A stretch of 64,000 nt of DNA from Hyaloscypha bicolor E (GCF_002865645.1 NW_020194684.1:2485030-2549029), one strand, 5' to 3'; numbered from the stretch's first letter, positions 1 to 12,492 are shown. Notes: generated by a model from the letters alone, not told the origin. A program made the numbers and translations.

Positions 1-480
1 CGCGGGATGCGATCTCCTATATGCCTATGGGATTTGCATAAGGAGGCGCCTTCTATGTTATTCTTATTCTAAGTCTTGGATGTTTCAGATCGGCAAGTAA
101 TTAATATATTGTTTGTCATATCTTTGAGTATTTTAATTAGTTATAACAATTATTTCATGATGATTGTTTTTTCATTCGATTAAGATTGAAAAGATGTTTT
201 TGAATTTTGTTCTCTTTATGTCTTATCGGACATAATTATAGAATTTTTATGATCTCGAGGATCAGTATATCGCGAAAATCTTGCCTCTATTTATTCTTAT
301 GTATAAAGAATAAGAAGTAATAAAATAGTCTTGTGGTGCCTTTACTGATAATGGGCCCAGTAAGCGTTGGTATAGTCAGATCGCTTGATGAGTCTTGTAA
401 AGTATTCGATGCTCGGGGATGAGTGTGTAATAGTGATGGGATTTCCTTATTTATTACTTCTTAAAATAATATTCTTCTAG
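1..480. other. Moderately AT-rich stretch, no gene seen
   Basis: This stretch is less AT-rich than what follows and contains scattered GC-bearing words, but no open frame of useful length or recognisable protein motif in either direction. It may be the edge of a gene island or of an older transposon that lies outside the window. Confidence 0.4.
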
Positions 481-3400
481 CCTCTTATATAAAATAGCTT
501 TTCTTCTATTCTGGCTTATTTTCAGAAAACCTTTTTAGCTATTTTTATCTCTTTTCTTTTTCTTCTTAATAAGAAACCCGTTATAATATTAATAGAAATA
601 CTATTTATAGCTAAATCTTAATATTATTTATTAATTCCAGAACCTAAAATATTAGTAATTCTAATATAATTTTCTTTAAGGCAAAGTAGCTATTTAGATT
701 TCCTAGATATAACTTATTTGCTTTTATATATAGATCCCGATTAGCTAGTTCCTTTTTCTTTTTCTTATCTAGTAAACTAGGTATTCTCTATTAATCTCTA
801 GATATTTTTAGATTAAGTATTTAAGTTATAATTAAATTCTCTTTCTCGGACTTAGGAAATAATTTAGTTAAACTACTAGTACTTACTAGTAAGAAAAAAG
901 GAAATGCTTTTTTATTTAGGCTTAAATAGTTCTTTATATTATCTTTTATTAAATTAATAAGTATATTTATAATTTATAAGCTCTTTTATTAATAAGTAAT
1001 AAAATCAAGAAATATAAATATATTCTAAATTAATATTATTATTCTTATTCCTACTATAATACCTATAATAAATTTATTCTCTTAGTTCTAAATTTATATT
1101 ATAGGTTATATTAACTTAAGTAATATTTTCTAATTATATTCAAAACTAACTTTTTCTAGAATATAATTATCTAGAATTTTTATTTAATCTAGCTTAATTA
1201 TTATAGCTACTATAGTATTCTCTATATCCTCTATTATAATTTCTAGTATATTTTCCCTAAAAACCCAAATTATATTTACTAGGCTATTAATACTATTATA
1301 CTAGCTATACCTATTATAATTAATTAAGTTATATAAGCAGGCTACAAATATTTTCTCGAATTATAATAATAGCTATATTAAGTTATTTTTATAAATTCTC
1401 TTAAATTATAGTAATAATAAATAGTTTTTCTAGACTTCTTACTAGCTAGTTAATATTATTTCTCTTGGGTTTATTACTTTTAGTAAGTTTTATATAATTA
1501 GCTATAGGCTAGGTTCTTTTCTTATTTATATTTATAGTAGCTTTAGGAAATATAATAGAAGAAACTAGTAAAGAATAATTATTTTCTAATTTAGAAACTA
1601 TATTATAAACTATTATATTTAAGTATTCTTATTTAAATCTAGATATATTTGAATTATTAGTAATATTAAAATAGTATTTCTTCTTTTTATATTAATAGAA
1701 TATTATTACCTTCTTATATATTTTGCTATATTTATAAATAGAAATATTTATAGATTTAAAGTTTATATTCTTAAGAATATAATCTCTTACTAGAATAAAT
1801 AATTCTCTTATAAATTCTCGGTACTAAGTAATTTTATTTATCTCTTTTTTCTTTAGTAATTCTTTTAATACTTTATTAAATATATTAATATAAGACTTAA
1901 AAGAAATTCCTTTATTCTGGGCTTATATAATAATTTAATTAAGAAAGTCTTAGCTAATTTTAAGTATTTCCTAGTTATATTCTCGGAATTTCTTTAGTAA
2001 GGCCTTAAAGAACTTAGTTTCCTAATAATTTTCTAAGTTATTAGTATAATACTCTAGTATAGTCTTAATCTAATTCTTATAAATAAGAAAAATATAATAA
2101 ATAATTCTTTTTCTTTTAGTATTATTAGAAATATAATAGTTCTTATATATATTTATATATTATTTTAAGAATATAGAGATATTATTTCCCTAAAACTATA
2201 GTATTTTAGAAGCTTTTATAAATAATAGATTTAAATCTATTACTAGTATATATTTATTTTTAGCTATATTAATTTCTATAATTTCTTTTATAATTAATTA
2301 TAAAGTTTCTATATCTAAAACTTCTATTAATAAGATTTCTAAAAAGCTAGCTTCTTATTTAAATATATCTTTTAGTTTAGGAACCGGAATTAGGAAAAAA
2401 CTAGTTAATAATAATAAATATAATTAAGGTTTAAGTTTTAGTATTAGTAATAATAAAATAATAGTTTTCCTAGTCTTATTTCTATTACTTATATTTTCTT
2501 TCCTATTTCTTTAGCTTAATACCTATAGTATTTTTCCTTAATTTTACTAAATTAGATATATTTATTAATATTATTAAAAGTAATAATAAAAATAATAAAT
2601 ATAATTTTACTAATTTTTCTGACTTTTCTAAATTCTTTTTTATTTCTTTATTTAGTATTTATTTCTTTTTCTAGAAGCTTTTTTAGTTTATTTATATAAT
2701 TTCTTATTTCTAATTTCTTTTTAATATTTATTTCTAATTTCTAATTATTATTTTACTTAAAATTAAGAATATTTTCTCTTTTAGATATCTTTTCTAAATT
2801 TAGGAATAAGCTTTTTTATTAAAACTAATACTATTTCTATTCCGGTCTTTATTATAACTAAAAATAATATATAAATTAATAATATAACTTTATTTCCGAA
2901 TATTAAAGTCTAATTCTAATTAAGGTCTAATTTATACTATTTTGGTATAATTTTTCTTATTTTATTTCCTTTACTTCTTTTCTTTCTATAATTAGCTTCT
3001 ATTTCTATTATTCCTATATATTATACTAGTAATTATATCTTATAGCTAACCTGTATTTAAGTTACTGGATATATTAGAAATTAATATAAGATACTAAGAT
3101 TAATACTTATATATCCTTAATATTTTAGTCTTAGGCTTAAAGTATTATAATAGCTCTTTTCTTCCCTAACTTACTAAACTAATAATTTGCCTTATAAATA
3201 TTTCTTAGAACTTTATAAGAATATTACCTTAATTATAAAGTTTCTATTCTTCTTATATTACTTATTATAAAATATATAGAAAAGAAACTATAATAAGACA
3301 AAAACCTATATAAAGTATACTAGAGTATAAAACGTGATTTAATAGTAAAATAATAAATTAAAAGCATAAATAGTATATAGTATATAAAAGCTTAATTAAT

Positions 3401-3554
3401 TAAATATTTATAAAGAATTATTCTTTAAGTCTATAGAAAAACTAGCTTTCTTATATAATTTCTATAAGTTACATATAAAAGATTATAGCCTTTACTATAT
3501 AATCTAAACCTTAAACCACTAAAATAATATGATTTTTAATAAATATAGCCTGCT
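481..3554. repeat. RIP-degraded AT-rich DNA, unresolved
   Basis: Almost purely A/T sequence saturated with stops in all frames, with many TA dinucleotides and very few CG or CA steps, as expected after heavy C-to-T mutation of repeats. It joins the recognisable minus-strand gypsy leader at about 3555. I could not align it by eye to the other elements in the window, so the parent element is unknown. Confidence 0.5.
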
Positions 3555-5566
3555 ATACTATATTAGCTTAATTCTAGAAAGAGCTATCTTAGTTTCCTTA
3601 TTATATAAAATCGGATAATATCTAATATAGTAGCTAAACTTATTATAATTAAAGTACTTAATAATTAAGAAATCTTTGGTTTTTATAAAATAATATTTAT
3701 ATTTATAAGGAAATATATACTTAATAAGAATAGTTAATATAGGCTTCTTAAGCTCTTTTTTAAAAATATATTTCTTAGAAATATACGAGAATATAATACT
3801 AGAAATAAACTTAGCTAAAATAGTTCTTATCTTTTTATATTTCTTAGTTTTCTTATATATAGCCTTAATTTACTAATTATTAATAATATAGTACTAAATA
3901 AAGCAAATAGTATTAATAGAAAAATTATTATAATATATATATACTAATTTCTAGAGCTTTAGTAAGAGCTTCTTATTTAATTTATATTTAATATCTTAAA
4001 GACTAATATTATTTTCTATAAATAATTATAAGAAAAAAATATAAAACTTTTAAAATACTTAATTAGAATATATTTAAAGCTTACTAAAGTTATAGTAAGT
4101 ATTCTATATCTTATTAGAATTAGAATATAGCTTCTTTAAATAAGAATAGAACTCTAAGAACTAATAGTACTAATTCGAATTATTTTTATTTATATAAGAA
4201 TTAGTTAGAATAAGAATATTATTAGTAAGTTTATTAGAAATATAAATAATCTTAAGATCTTCTAAAAAAATATAAATTAGTATTTCCTTATAGCTTATTC
4301 TTAATCTAAACTAGCTAGTTATTAAAAATAATATAATTTTTAATAAAGAGAATTAGATCTAGAAGCTTAGTAATTCTAGTATTTCTAAAAAGAATATAAG
4401 ATATAAGGAATTCTAAATAAAAAAGATTTATAATAGCTAGAATAAATAAAGCAGAAGTAGTTAGAGCTACTATAAGCTAATCTATTATAGCTATATAGTA
4501 TTTAATATTATTCTCGAGCTTAGTATTATAGAGCTTAGTATTCTTAAGAATAGCTTTATTATAACTATAAGTATTCTTATATAAAATAGTTCTTTAGATA
4601 TTCTTTTAATAGCTTTTTATAATAATATTAATATCTAAAAATAAAGTATTAGGTTCCTTAGCCTATTTATATAACTTTCCGGTAATAATATAATTATTAG
4701 TTTCTAGAAGCTTTATAATAAAAGCAGAAAGTTTTATTTTTATAAACTTATTTATAAATTCTCTAGAAATACTAATAAGATATTTAGTTCGAAAAGGGCC
4801 GCTAATAAAATAATCTAAACTAATAAGAGCTTTACTAGAAGCCTTAGCTAAAATTAATATAGTTTCTAGTTATATAATATTTTAAGAAATTAACTTATTA
4901 TACTTTTTCTTTATTATATTCTTTCTAGTAATTTTATTACTAGTATATATATAAGGCCTATAAGATTATAAAATAGGGCTTAAGAGTAATAGTTAGATTA
5001 CTAGCCTATAAATACCTATTATTCTAGGACTTAGTTAAAGAGTAGCCTTTATTTAAGGTTCTTTAATTTTCGGGTTTTTAGAAGGGTTTCTAATATATTA
5101 CTAGTATATATTTATAAAAATATAAATACCTAATTCCTCTAAAAGTTCTAAATCTTTTTGCTTTTATTATTCTAAAGTTTATTATTCGTATTTCTAAGGT
5201 TTTATTATTTTAGTAATACCTATATTACTAATAGTTCTAAATTAATTTATTTAAAATCCTCTATAGAATTAAAGGAAATAAGCTTTAAATACTATTATAA
5301 ATATAATATTTAGGGCTTAGAAAGCAAGATAGAAGATCTCTTATAAAAATAATTTAAAGCTAAGAAAAAGAAAACTAGAATATAGAAGGCTATAAGGAAA
5401 TACATATATCTTATAATATACTAGTTCTAAAGGGGCTTAGTCTTCTAAATATCTCTAGTATATTCCAAATATATTTCTTTAGTAAAGTAGTTATATTATA
5501 TATATCTAGGAGATATCTAATATCTAGTAAAATATTTTAGATACCGGATATCTGAGAATTATAATA
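3555..5566 (-). mobile_element. Ty3/gypsy fragment: leader plus LTR (family gypsy-3)
   Basis: The sequence from about 3555 to 5566 matches, with scattered transitions, the segment from about 54480 to 56808, apart from the solo LTR inserted there at 55419. It therefore represents the 5' part (LTR and leader) of the same minus-oriented gypsy family. Homology stops at about 3555, so the rest of the element is missing or replaced. Its right edge falls directly inside copia pol sequence (5567 onward), which suggests that it inserted into that copia copy. Confidence 0.55.
5293..5566 (-). repeat. LTR, gypsy-3 family (copy A)
   Basis: About 274 bp, homologous to the LTR copies at 49860, 56546 and 57487. 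Read on the minus strand it starts TATTATAATTTC and ends GTAATA-like, as expected if the usual TG...CA ends were mutated to TA...TA. It contains the conserved block around GATATCCGG. Confidence 0.55.
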
Positions 5567-6618
5567 ATATTCTAGTTCTAGTAAATAGAACTAGATATAC
5601 TAATATTATTTACTAGTTCTTTACTAAATATAAGAGAATTACTAGAAGTATTCTAGCTTTAGAACTTTATAATATAGCTTATAGTTTTAATATAGGTACT
5701 TTAGTTAAATCTATAATTAATAGAATACTAGAAATAGAACTATTACTAGTTATTTATATGAATTTAAAGTTATTATATAAATATCTTATTAAATTAAATA
5801 TTACTCGAGAGAAATACTTAATAATTAATATAATATATTTTTATTAGATATATAAATAATAAGAAATTACAGAAATTAAATAAATTAAAAAAAAATCGAA
5901 TATTACTAATTTTATAATAAAATTAAAGTTATTAAATACTCTTAAATACCTTATTAATATAAATACTATATAGTTAGATATAGAAAAATAAGTTAAATAT
6001 AAATAAAATAGAAAATAAATATATTAAATAAAAGAATATATATAAAGATTTCTTTAGTATCTAGTATCTAGTATCTAGTATCTAAGTATCTAGTACTAGG
6101 CCGGATTAGGAAATTAAATATCTAGGTATCTAGTATCTAAATATCTAGTACTAGACTAGATTAGGGAATATAAATATATAAGATAAAAGAATATTATAGA
6201 AAGAGAAGTTATATATAAAAGGCTATAGCTTTTAATATATAACTAAAACCTTAAAAGTAATATAAATATATAAAGTATTTAGGAAATCTAGTATTAGGCC
6301 AGATTAAAGAACTTATATATAATTAAAAAGAAGTATTATTTTTTATATTTTTAGAAAGATTTTAGTATTAGTATAATTATAATTATTAATAGTTATATAA
6401 TATAGAAATAACTAGAGATAACGAAATATAAATAATGGGTAATAATTATATAAGCTTGTATTATAAGTATAACTCGACTAGTAAACTAGTTTCTTTTAGG
6501 CTTAGTAGATTTAGGAATTATATATTAATATTATAATACTATAATTCTTATTTCTAAATAATAATTACTTTACTAACTTATATAAATAATAGTATTATAT
6601 ATTTCTAGTAAACTAATA
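5567..6618 (+). mobile_element. Ty1/copia 3' fragment (RNase H end plus LTR)
   Basis: From 5567 the plus strand matches the copia RNase H end at about 47155-47640, including the frame reading NRTRYTNIIY and a later motif derived from TDSKxLYxxL. It is interrupted by stops. It runs into a 3' LTR at about 6366-6618. The 5' part of this copy is not visible; the gypsy fragment to the left abuts it. Confidence 0.6.
6366..6618 (+). repeat. Copia LTR (truncated or diverged copy)
   Basis: About 253 bp, sharing with the LTRs at 34689 and 47811 the block beginning near AACTCGACTAGTAAACTAG and the downstream TTTAGGCTTAGTAGATTTAG stretch. It is shorter than the 297-bp copies. Ends were set by alignment to those copies. 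Confidence 0.5.
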
Positions 6619-7158
6619 ATTACTAAATATAGAAATATAAAAGTTTATATAATAAGCTATATATAGAAATTTAAGGAAATTTAAATTACTTTGAATTATT
6701 TATAATTAGTAAAATAAATTAGCTAATTATATAAATTAAATATAGTTTAATTATTATTAGTATATCTTAGCTTTTATAAATTAATAAAAAAAAATATTTA
6801 TATCTTTATCTTTATAACTATAATACCTAAAATTATAATTTTTTAATATTTAAATATATTTTATTTTTAGGTATTATTTATTATAAATTTATTCGGGTTT
6901 AAATAATTATATTAAATATATATTTTTATATCTCAAAAATAAATAATAAAAATATAACTATATTAGCTTTAATCTTAGCTTTAATCTTAATTTTCTTCTA
7001 AAAATAACTTTAATTCTAATATATAATACTATTATTAAAGCTCTTTTTTATTAAAAATATATTAAATATAGCTTTAAGTAATAGCTTTAATAAAAGTAAA
7101 AGTAATAGAAAAAATAATAAAGCTATAAATAAATAAATAAAAAATATTTATAATACAT
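6619..7158. other. AT-rich DNA, no gene seen
   Basis: Low-complexity AT sequence with stops in every frame between the copia LTR and the gag-only element. No motif recognised. Confidence 0.5.
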
Positions 7159-7297
7159 TATTATATAGCAATTGTGCTCTAGTCACGTACGGCCCACGTA
7201 ATCACATTTACTATATTTAAGCTCTGGCCACCCGTGCCATACCTTCTTTCCTCTCTTTATTAAATATATACTACTTATACCCGCATTTACTATAACA
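7159..7297 (+). repeat. 5' LTR of gag-only element
   Basis: 139 bp. Aligns to 8865-9004 with mostly transition differences. It shares the AGTCACGT and CCCGTGCCATACC blocks. The TG start is mutated to TA, the CA end is kept. Confidence 0.7.
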
Positions 7298-7486
7298 AAT
7301 AGTAGCAATACTCATTAGTTCGATTTAATCAGGAGTCTCCTTACTCTCGATTGCCTGCGGATCTCCACTAGTAGAGCCCTCCAAAGCTCTGCTCTAATTA
7401 GTCGATCTCTTAATTAAGCCGTCGACTAGAAACCATTAATTTAGCCGGTATAGCCTGTTTATTAATAATACCGCCACGACGTCACC

Positions 7487-8722
7487 ATGCCTCCCAAAGC
7501 TTCCGCTGCCAAATCAAAGGCTCCCGAACGTCAACCTACGGTTTCCCCTGATCCTGACGAATCAGGGCTATCAGAATAGCTAGCTATGGCTATCCCTGGC
7601 CAAGGAATTAGCATCCAAATACCACGACGAATGGATAACGAAGCGTTTAGCAAATACCAATTAAATACCATTAATTCGATCGTCAAATCTGCCATTAATC
7701 GAGCCATTCAGGACGAGTTAATTCCCTCTGTGCGAGAGATAATTACAACCCAGCTAATGCAATCGCAATCGCGATTCCAAACTACATCTCCCACTCCAGC
7801 TCCCGCTCCTGCTCCTCCTGCTATCGAACAGCCATTATTAGCTTCTCGATAGCTCCCTCCTCCTTTAGACGAATTCGAATACCCTCATTTCGATCATTAA
7901 TTGCCTCCTTCTCCTCCCAAACTCGAAAGCATCGGCCTCTTCAAACCACCTGTCCATACATGCCTGCCTGAGGCACTAACCTATAAAGGCAAATACCCAA
8001 TTTACCATAACGTTTTCAACTTCGTTAACGCTCTACGCTTGAGTACGGAGGATATTTATACAAATAGATTGTGGACATACTACTTGCGGGGCTCTGCTAT
8101 GACTTGGTAGACCACGGAACTATCAGATTTACAGAGACATCTCTTAAAACAGTTATCTTTAGAGATCGTTTCCCAGACTCTCATTAATCGGTTTAAGATA
8201 CCAGCTTCCACTACTCTTAATCAGGTTAATAAGACCTATTTTGCGTACCTCCAAATACGTAATGGGATACACATTTCAGAATACCTAGCCACCTGCTTCC
8301 GCCTTACTAGACATGCCGGTTTTACGTCCGAATTCCACGTTATCCTAATAGCATGGAATACGCTGGATCCCCAGATTAGGCTAGCCTTGGATACTCCATT
8401 AATTAGTACTACCAGAGCCTAATTAATGGCAAATGCGAATTCCGAATAGTCGACCATATACGACCTAGTAACCAGATTTAAGGCACCGCCAGTCCCAGCT
8501 TCAATAACGTCACCAAAGCCTCCTGTTCCCTCTTCGTCGAAACCCTCTGGTCCCTATATCTCTCGTCCATACGCCCCTGCTCCAAAGCAGCTTGATAATA
8601 AGGCATATATAGCAGTAGTAGCCGGGGATAGGGTATATCAGGATTCCTATAGCCAGAATAGGTATCTGCAGTACGAAGATAACCCGGCAGAATTACCTAA
8701 TCGGGAGGGAGAGGTTAGATAA
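7487..8722 (+). pseudogene. Retrotransposon gag, interrupted by RIP stops
   Basis: One continuous frame of about 411 codons from ATG at 7487 to TAA at 8720-8722, broken by six internal stops (7577, 7850, 7898, 8108, 8420, 8447). Five fit CAG or CAA mutated by C-to-T. The stop at 8108 follows YYLRGSAMTW, where metaviral Gag proteins usually have a second Trp, so it fits TGG to TAG. An Ala/Pro-rich linker lies near codons 105-120, and the central part resembles the retrotransposon Gag domain (NRLWTYYLRG, then LINRFK). No CCHC zinc knuckle is visible. No frameshift is seen, so damage is by point mutation only. Confidence 0.7.
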
Positions 8723-8864
8723 GGCTATATTTTGGGTCTTGGGTATAATTGGGTTGTTTTTGAGCTTTTTGGATGGAAATCGTTCGATTTTTTAATCTTT
8801 TCGTAAAGTTGGCCTATGTGCGCACGTAGAGGACCACGTGATTCTTTCTTTTTTAGGGGGCATA

Positions 8865-9004
8865 TGTTATATGGTAACTATGCTCCAGTCACGTGTATGC
8901 CCACGTGACCACATTTACTATATTTAAGCTCTGGCTACCCGTGCCATACCTTCTTTCCTCTCTTTATCGAATATATACTACTTACACCCGCATTTACTAT
9001 AATA
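8865..9004 (+). repeat. 3' LTR of gag-only element
   Basis: 140 bp. Begins TGTTATATGG directly after a purine tract and ends in TATAATA, where the CA end has become TA. Homologous to the 5' LTR. Confidence 0.7.
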
Positions 9005-9720
9005 TATATTCTTTAATAATTCAGACTTAGTCTATAATATCCTTTTCTATTAATATATTTAACTAATAAACTTCTTTACTTCTTAATTTTCTTTTTATAT
9101 ATAATTTTCTTTTTTTCTTTTTTCTTCTCTATAATAATACTTTAATTTCCTTATACTATCTAATAATAATACTAAAGTAGTAAAGCAAATTAATAATAAG
9201 ACTAAAATTAGAGAGATAGAGCTATATTAGGGCAGGGAGCTAAAGAAATTAAAGGCAAGGCAAATCTAGAAGCAAGCTTAGTATATATTTATAGAACTAA
9301 ATTCTCTTAAGCTTATACTACTTATAGTAATAAGAAGAGACTAAGGAGCCCTTTTAAATACTATATAGTTATAGAAGGCAAATTTAATAATAATAGTAAA
9401 GTCTATACTTTCTATTAACTTAATTCTAATTCTATTAAGTCTAGAAAGCCTTATTTTATATCTGTAAAACTTTTTATACTAAAGCCTCGACTGCCTATAA
9501 GATATAGAAAGCGAGTATAAAGACAGATATAAGATTAGAAGGCAATAGGAAAGGAGGTTGTAATAGAAGAGGGTAAGGATACTAGAGAAGAAAGAAATAA
9601 AGGAGATATAGATAATTCGAGTAATATAGGTAGTACGGAAGATATAGAGAGTAAGGGAGATGAAGATGTGCCTTGTAATCCATGGAATTTGCCTTACGGA
9701 CCACGTAAGCTAAGGGGGGG
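9005..9720. other. Degraded AT/purine-rich DNA
   Basis: Nearly pure AT at the left, grading into a purine-rich stretch (about 9180-9700) that reads like a coding strand after C-to-T loss, with repeated GAAG/AAGG words and stops in each frame. No protein motif is recognisable. The block ends in a T tract before the GC-normal island at about 9770. Confidence 0.4.
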
Positions 9721-10095
9721 TTAGGAGTAGTCGAGAATAAGGCATATATGCTATACTTTTTTTTTTTTAGTAAGGTGTGGTGGGCGCGAACATCAGAAAA
9801 TCAGAAAATCACTTTTCGCTTCTCGGTTTTGTCCGCTAGCCCGCTAATGGCCTCAGTACCATGATCAGGTTTGCTCCCTTGTTCGCGCTCAGATGGAAGT
9901 TATGGCTGCTTACATCTGGAGAAACAGATAAATCATTGGCGAATATGTGAATATCTAGTTATATACCTGTCGTGTGTCGAACGTTCTACTCGGCTATGCT
10001 AAACATGACTCTATCGAAAATCTACTCCGTACATGCTGTATCTCTGCGAAACAATGAATCCGGGAAGGCGGTACACTATCCGAGGTCCCGGATTA
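9721..10095. other. 3' flank of the TmpA-like gene, no gene seen
   Basis: Normal-composition DNA downstream of the minus-strand gene. No supported reading frame; it probably contains the 3' UTR and the island edge. Confidence 0.4.
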
Positions 10096-12054
10096 TCAAA
10101 AGTCCCACAGAGTGCCGAATGCGTGTAATCCAGCTACGTACCGCATGTCAGTGATTGGTTATAGATTAGGATGCTGATATACGTACCTGCTCGGCAACCT
10201 CGAACCATCTCATCATTGCCCTGCATGTTGGAGGTAATGAAGATTACCTCGGCTCCGAAGCTATCCCACGTTTCTTTGAGCAGTTTCACAGTATCTGGTC
10301 GTCCTCCTCGTTTCTTCGAGTCCCAGAGAATCATTCTCTCGGGCTCGATGTGTTTGTGGATCAAACCCGTTATCGTTGGCCCAAAGGTTTTCTCTTGATT
10401 AGAACCTATCCAAATGAGGAACCTAATCAAAAGTCAGAGAAAGTTTCCAAGGAAGAGTTTGAGAGCAGCGTACCAATTGGGGCTCTGGATGCAGGTGGAC
10501 AACGCTGCCCCGATACCGGTTCCAGTGCAGATGCGGATTCCTCTTTTGAACATCGCGGATGCATGTCCAACACCAGCTGCTGTTTGTTAGCAGACGACCA
10601 TTTCGGGAATAAGAAAATGAGCATACCGAACTTCAGCTCTCTGGTCCAGACAGCCTTGGGTGGATCGACAACAAGACTCTTCGTAAAGTCGCCCTGAACA
10701 CCGCAGATCATATAATGATAAGGAGACGTTCGGCTCTCGCTTATAATCCCAAAGGGGTGGTACTCCATGATCGAGGTGCGACTGATTCTACCCAGGAGGC
10801 CTTGCTGCATCCCTCGGTCGAAACGGAGTATGGCGACTTTGGGCGATGGCTAAAATCATATGTCGGTTATTTTCAGCAAAAGACCAGGGGAACTCACGAT
10901 TTCAACTTCCACGGGGACCTCTCGCAGGGTGACCCAAGGGATAAGGACACTAGAGAACATGAGTATAGTCATGGAAGAACTGGAAGATAGCGTACAAAAT
11001 TGTCATGAACACGGCAAACCAGAGCTCCTGTGCGCTGAGCAGGGAATGGGTGTCTGTCCTCCATTCTCCAGTTTTGATGTTGTAGGTATCTCCTAAAACG
11101 ACAAAGCACCAGGTGGTCTACTATTTGTGAGTTCTAAAATGAAAGTCGAATTGATTTGTACGTACAGCTAGGCCCAGCCATCCAATGAAGCGATGGTGTT
11201 TCTCAAATACGTTATGATGGTAGCTAATTCAGGCGTCAGCTATCGACATATCGACATCGAAATTGAAATATTCACTTCCGAACCCATGGGAATGCGCTCA
11301 GGACAGAAATTATCACCAGGATATTTGTGATCAGGCCAGTGGCAATCACAGCGCTATTCTGAATGGCGCGATAGCGTATGATGCCGACGATTTTGAATAC
11401 GAGCCAGCTGAAGACTATGTCAGTCCAGTTCACAGCTGATTCATGAAATTGACGTACCCAGCGCCAGATAGTCCGCATCCTGAGTGGATACCTCCGACAT
11501 GTTGCAAAATCGAAGTTACTGCCAGCTTGACACATATTGGAGCCCACTAATAAGACCTATTAGTCCCCGTCATGTACATGGTAGAGAAAGGGACTTGCAC
11601 TTCGCAGGCCATAGATGGCAATTATGTATAAGAACCGGAGGAACAACTCGTTTCGCATGAGAATTGCGCAGAGTAGGTTGCCAAGCACCAAAGCACCGAG
11701 GTGATTCTCAGCGTAAGGGAAGCGACCGAGTGAGGCCATGATTATTCCAACCAGGTTGAACAAGGTGACGAAGGTGAAGAACTTTCGGTACGTGTTGAAC
11801 CAGATTGTAAAGAGGAGCCATCGACTGATCTTTTGTTTCGGTCGCGCTGGTTCGGCTGCTGGTTCGGGTACCGCAGGAGGCTTGAATCCTGCTGGACATG
11901 ATAGGGACAGTACTGGTACACTCGAGTTTGGTGTACTGCCTTCATGGACAGGTGCTAACACCGCTAGGCTCTCGGTGCTGTCGTACAGACCTTTCTCTGC
12001 GGCGTCGAAGTCCTGCTCTTGGCCACCAGCGTACTCAATTCCCTGTTTGACCAT
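10096..12054 (-). CDS. TmpA-like integral membrane flavoprotein/oxidoreductase, 502 aa
   Basis: I place ten exons on the minus strand: 12054-11599, 11546-11458, 11407-11276, 11223-11166, 11117-10996, 10949-10898, 10849-10627, 10576-10474, 10422-10187 and 10133-10096. They sum to 1509 bp, i.e. 502 aa plus stop, with no internal stop. Nine introns are 46-53 bp. Eight are GT-AG; the first (11547-11598) fits best as GC-AG with donor GCAAGT. An N-terminal cytoplasmic tail of about 90 residues is followed by several hydrophobic membrane segments (for example around LVGIIMASL and LVLGNLLCAILM). The C-terminal half is soluble, with nucleotide-binding-like motifs (FRRG/FKRG after GVGHASAM, and CTGTGIGA) and the ending GLHAFGTLWDF. 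This arrangement matches the fungal TmpA family, which in Aspergillus nidulans is a putative membrane flavoprotein affecting conidiation. Family assignment is from memory. Substrate and role here are unknown. The gene stands alone, 260 bp from a transposon end. Confidence 0.72.
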
Positions 12055-12317
12055 GATGAAGGTGTGGCAACTCTCGACTTTCCAAGTTTAGAGCCCTAAC
12101 TTCGGTTCTAACAACCCGAGGGGGAAGTGGATGGTTCTTGCGAGCAATGGCCAGAACGAAATGGAACTTAGTGGGCTAGACACGGATTCTAATAGTCCAG
12201 GAAGGACGAGAAACCCACGTTTAAGGTCCATGGCGTAGGCCCAGGCACAGATGGAAAGTGGATACGAAGGCGAGCGGCGTTGGGGTTCATCCAATTTGCT
12301 AAGTGACGGTGCTCGGG
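12055..12317. promoter_or_regulatory. Upstream region of the TmpA-like gene
   Basis: About 260 bp of normal-composition DNA lie between the ATG at 12054 and the outer tip of the large TIR element at about 12318. Any proximal promoter must lie here or inside the transposon end. No clear TATA or CCAAT box was identified. Confidence 0.3.
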
Positions 12318-12492
12318 GTCCCGCTCGGGTGTAGGACCTCATCACGTGCAACCTCGTAGAAAATCGCGAAAACTCACGATTTTTAAATCTTAATAACTTT
12401 ACGAATAATAAAGATATAAAGATAATTTTTTATATAAATAATAGAGAAATACTTAAATTTTAATAATATGACTTAATAGTTTATATTTATAT
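12318..12492 (+). repeat. Left terminal inverted repeat
   Basis: Starts near GGTCCCGCTCGGG and runs through AAAATCGCGAAAAC into AT-rich sequence. The outer 40 bp are GC-rich and look unmutated. Every aligned difference from the right copy in that part is a C/T or G/A change, with two exceptions I could see. Confidence 0.7.

Larger units (their letters stand above)
7159..9004 (+). mobile_element. Gag-only LTR retrotransposon (non-autonomous)
   Basis: Two 139-140 bp direct repeats bound a 1.57-kb interior that holds one gag reading frame and nothing else. The 3' LTR starts TGTTATATGG and is preceded by a short purine tract (TTTTAGGGGG). The 5' LTR ends TATAACA. The flanks TACAT (7154-7158) and TATAT (9005-9009) fit a 5-bp target duplication differing by one C-to-T change. 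There is no room for protease, reverse transcriptase or integrase, so it is either a naturally gag-only element or an internal deletion derivative. It is much less AT-mutated than its surroundings. Confidence 0.75.

Noticed and set aside
10350..11096. Several plus-strand open frames of 60-115 codons opposite the TmpA-like gene
   Set aside because: They lie antisense to well-supported exons with family motifs and have no protein-like motif of their own.
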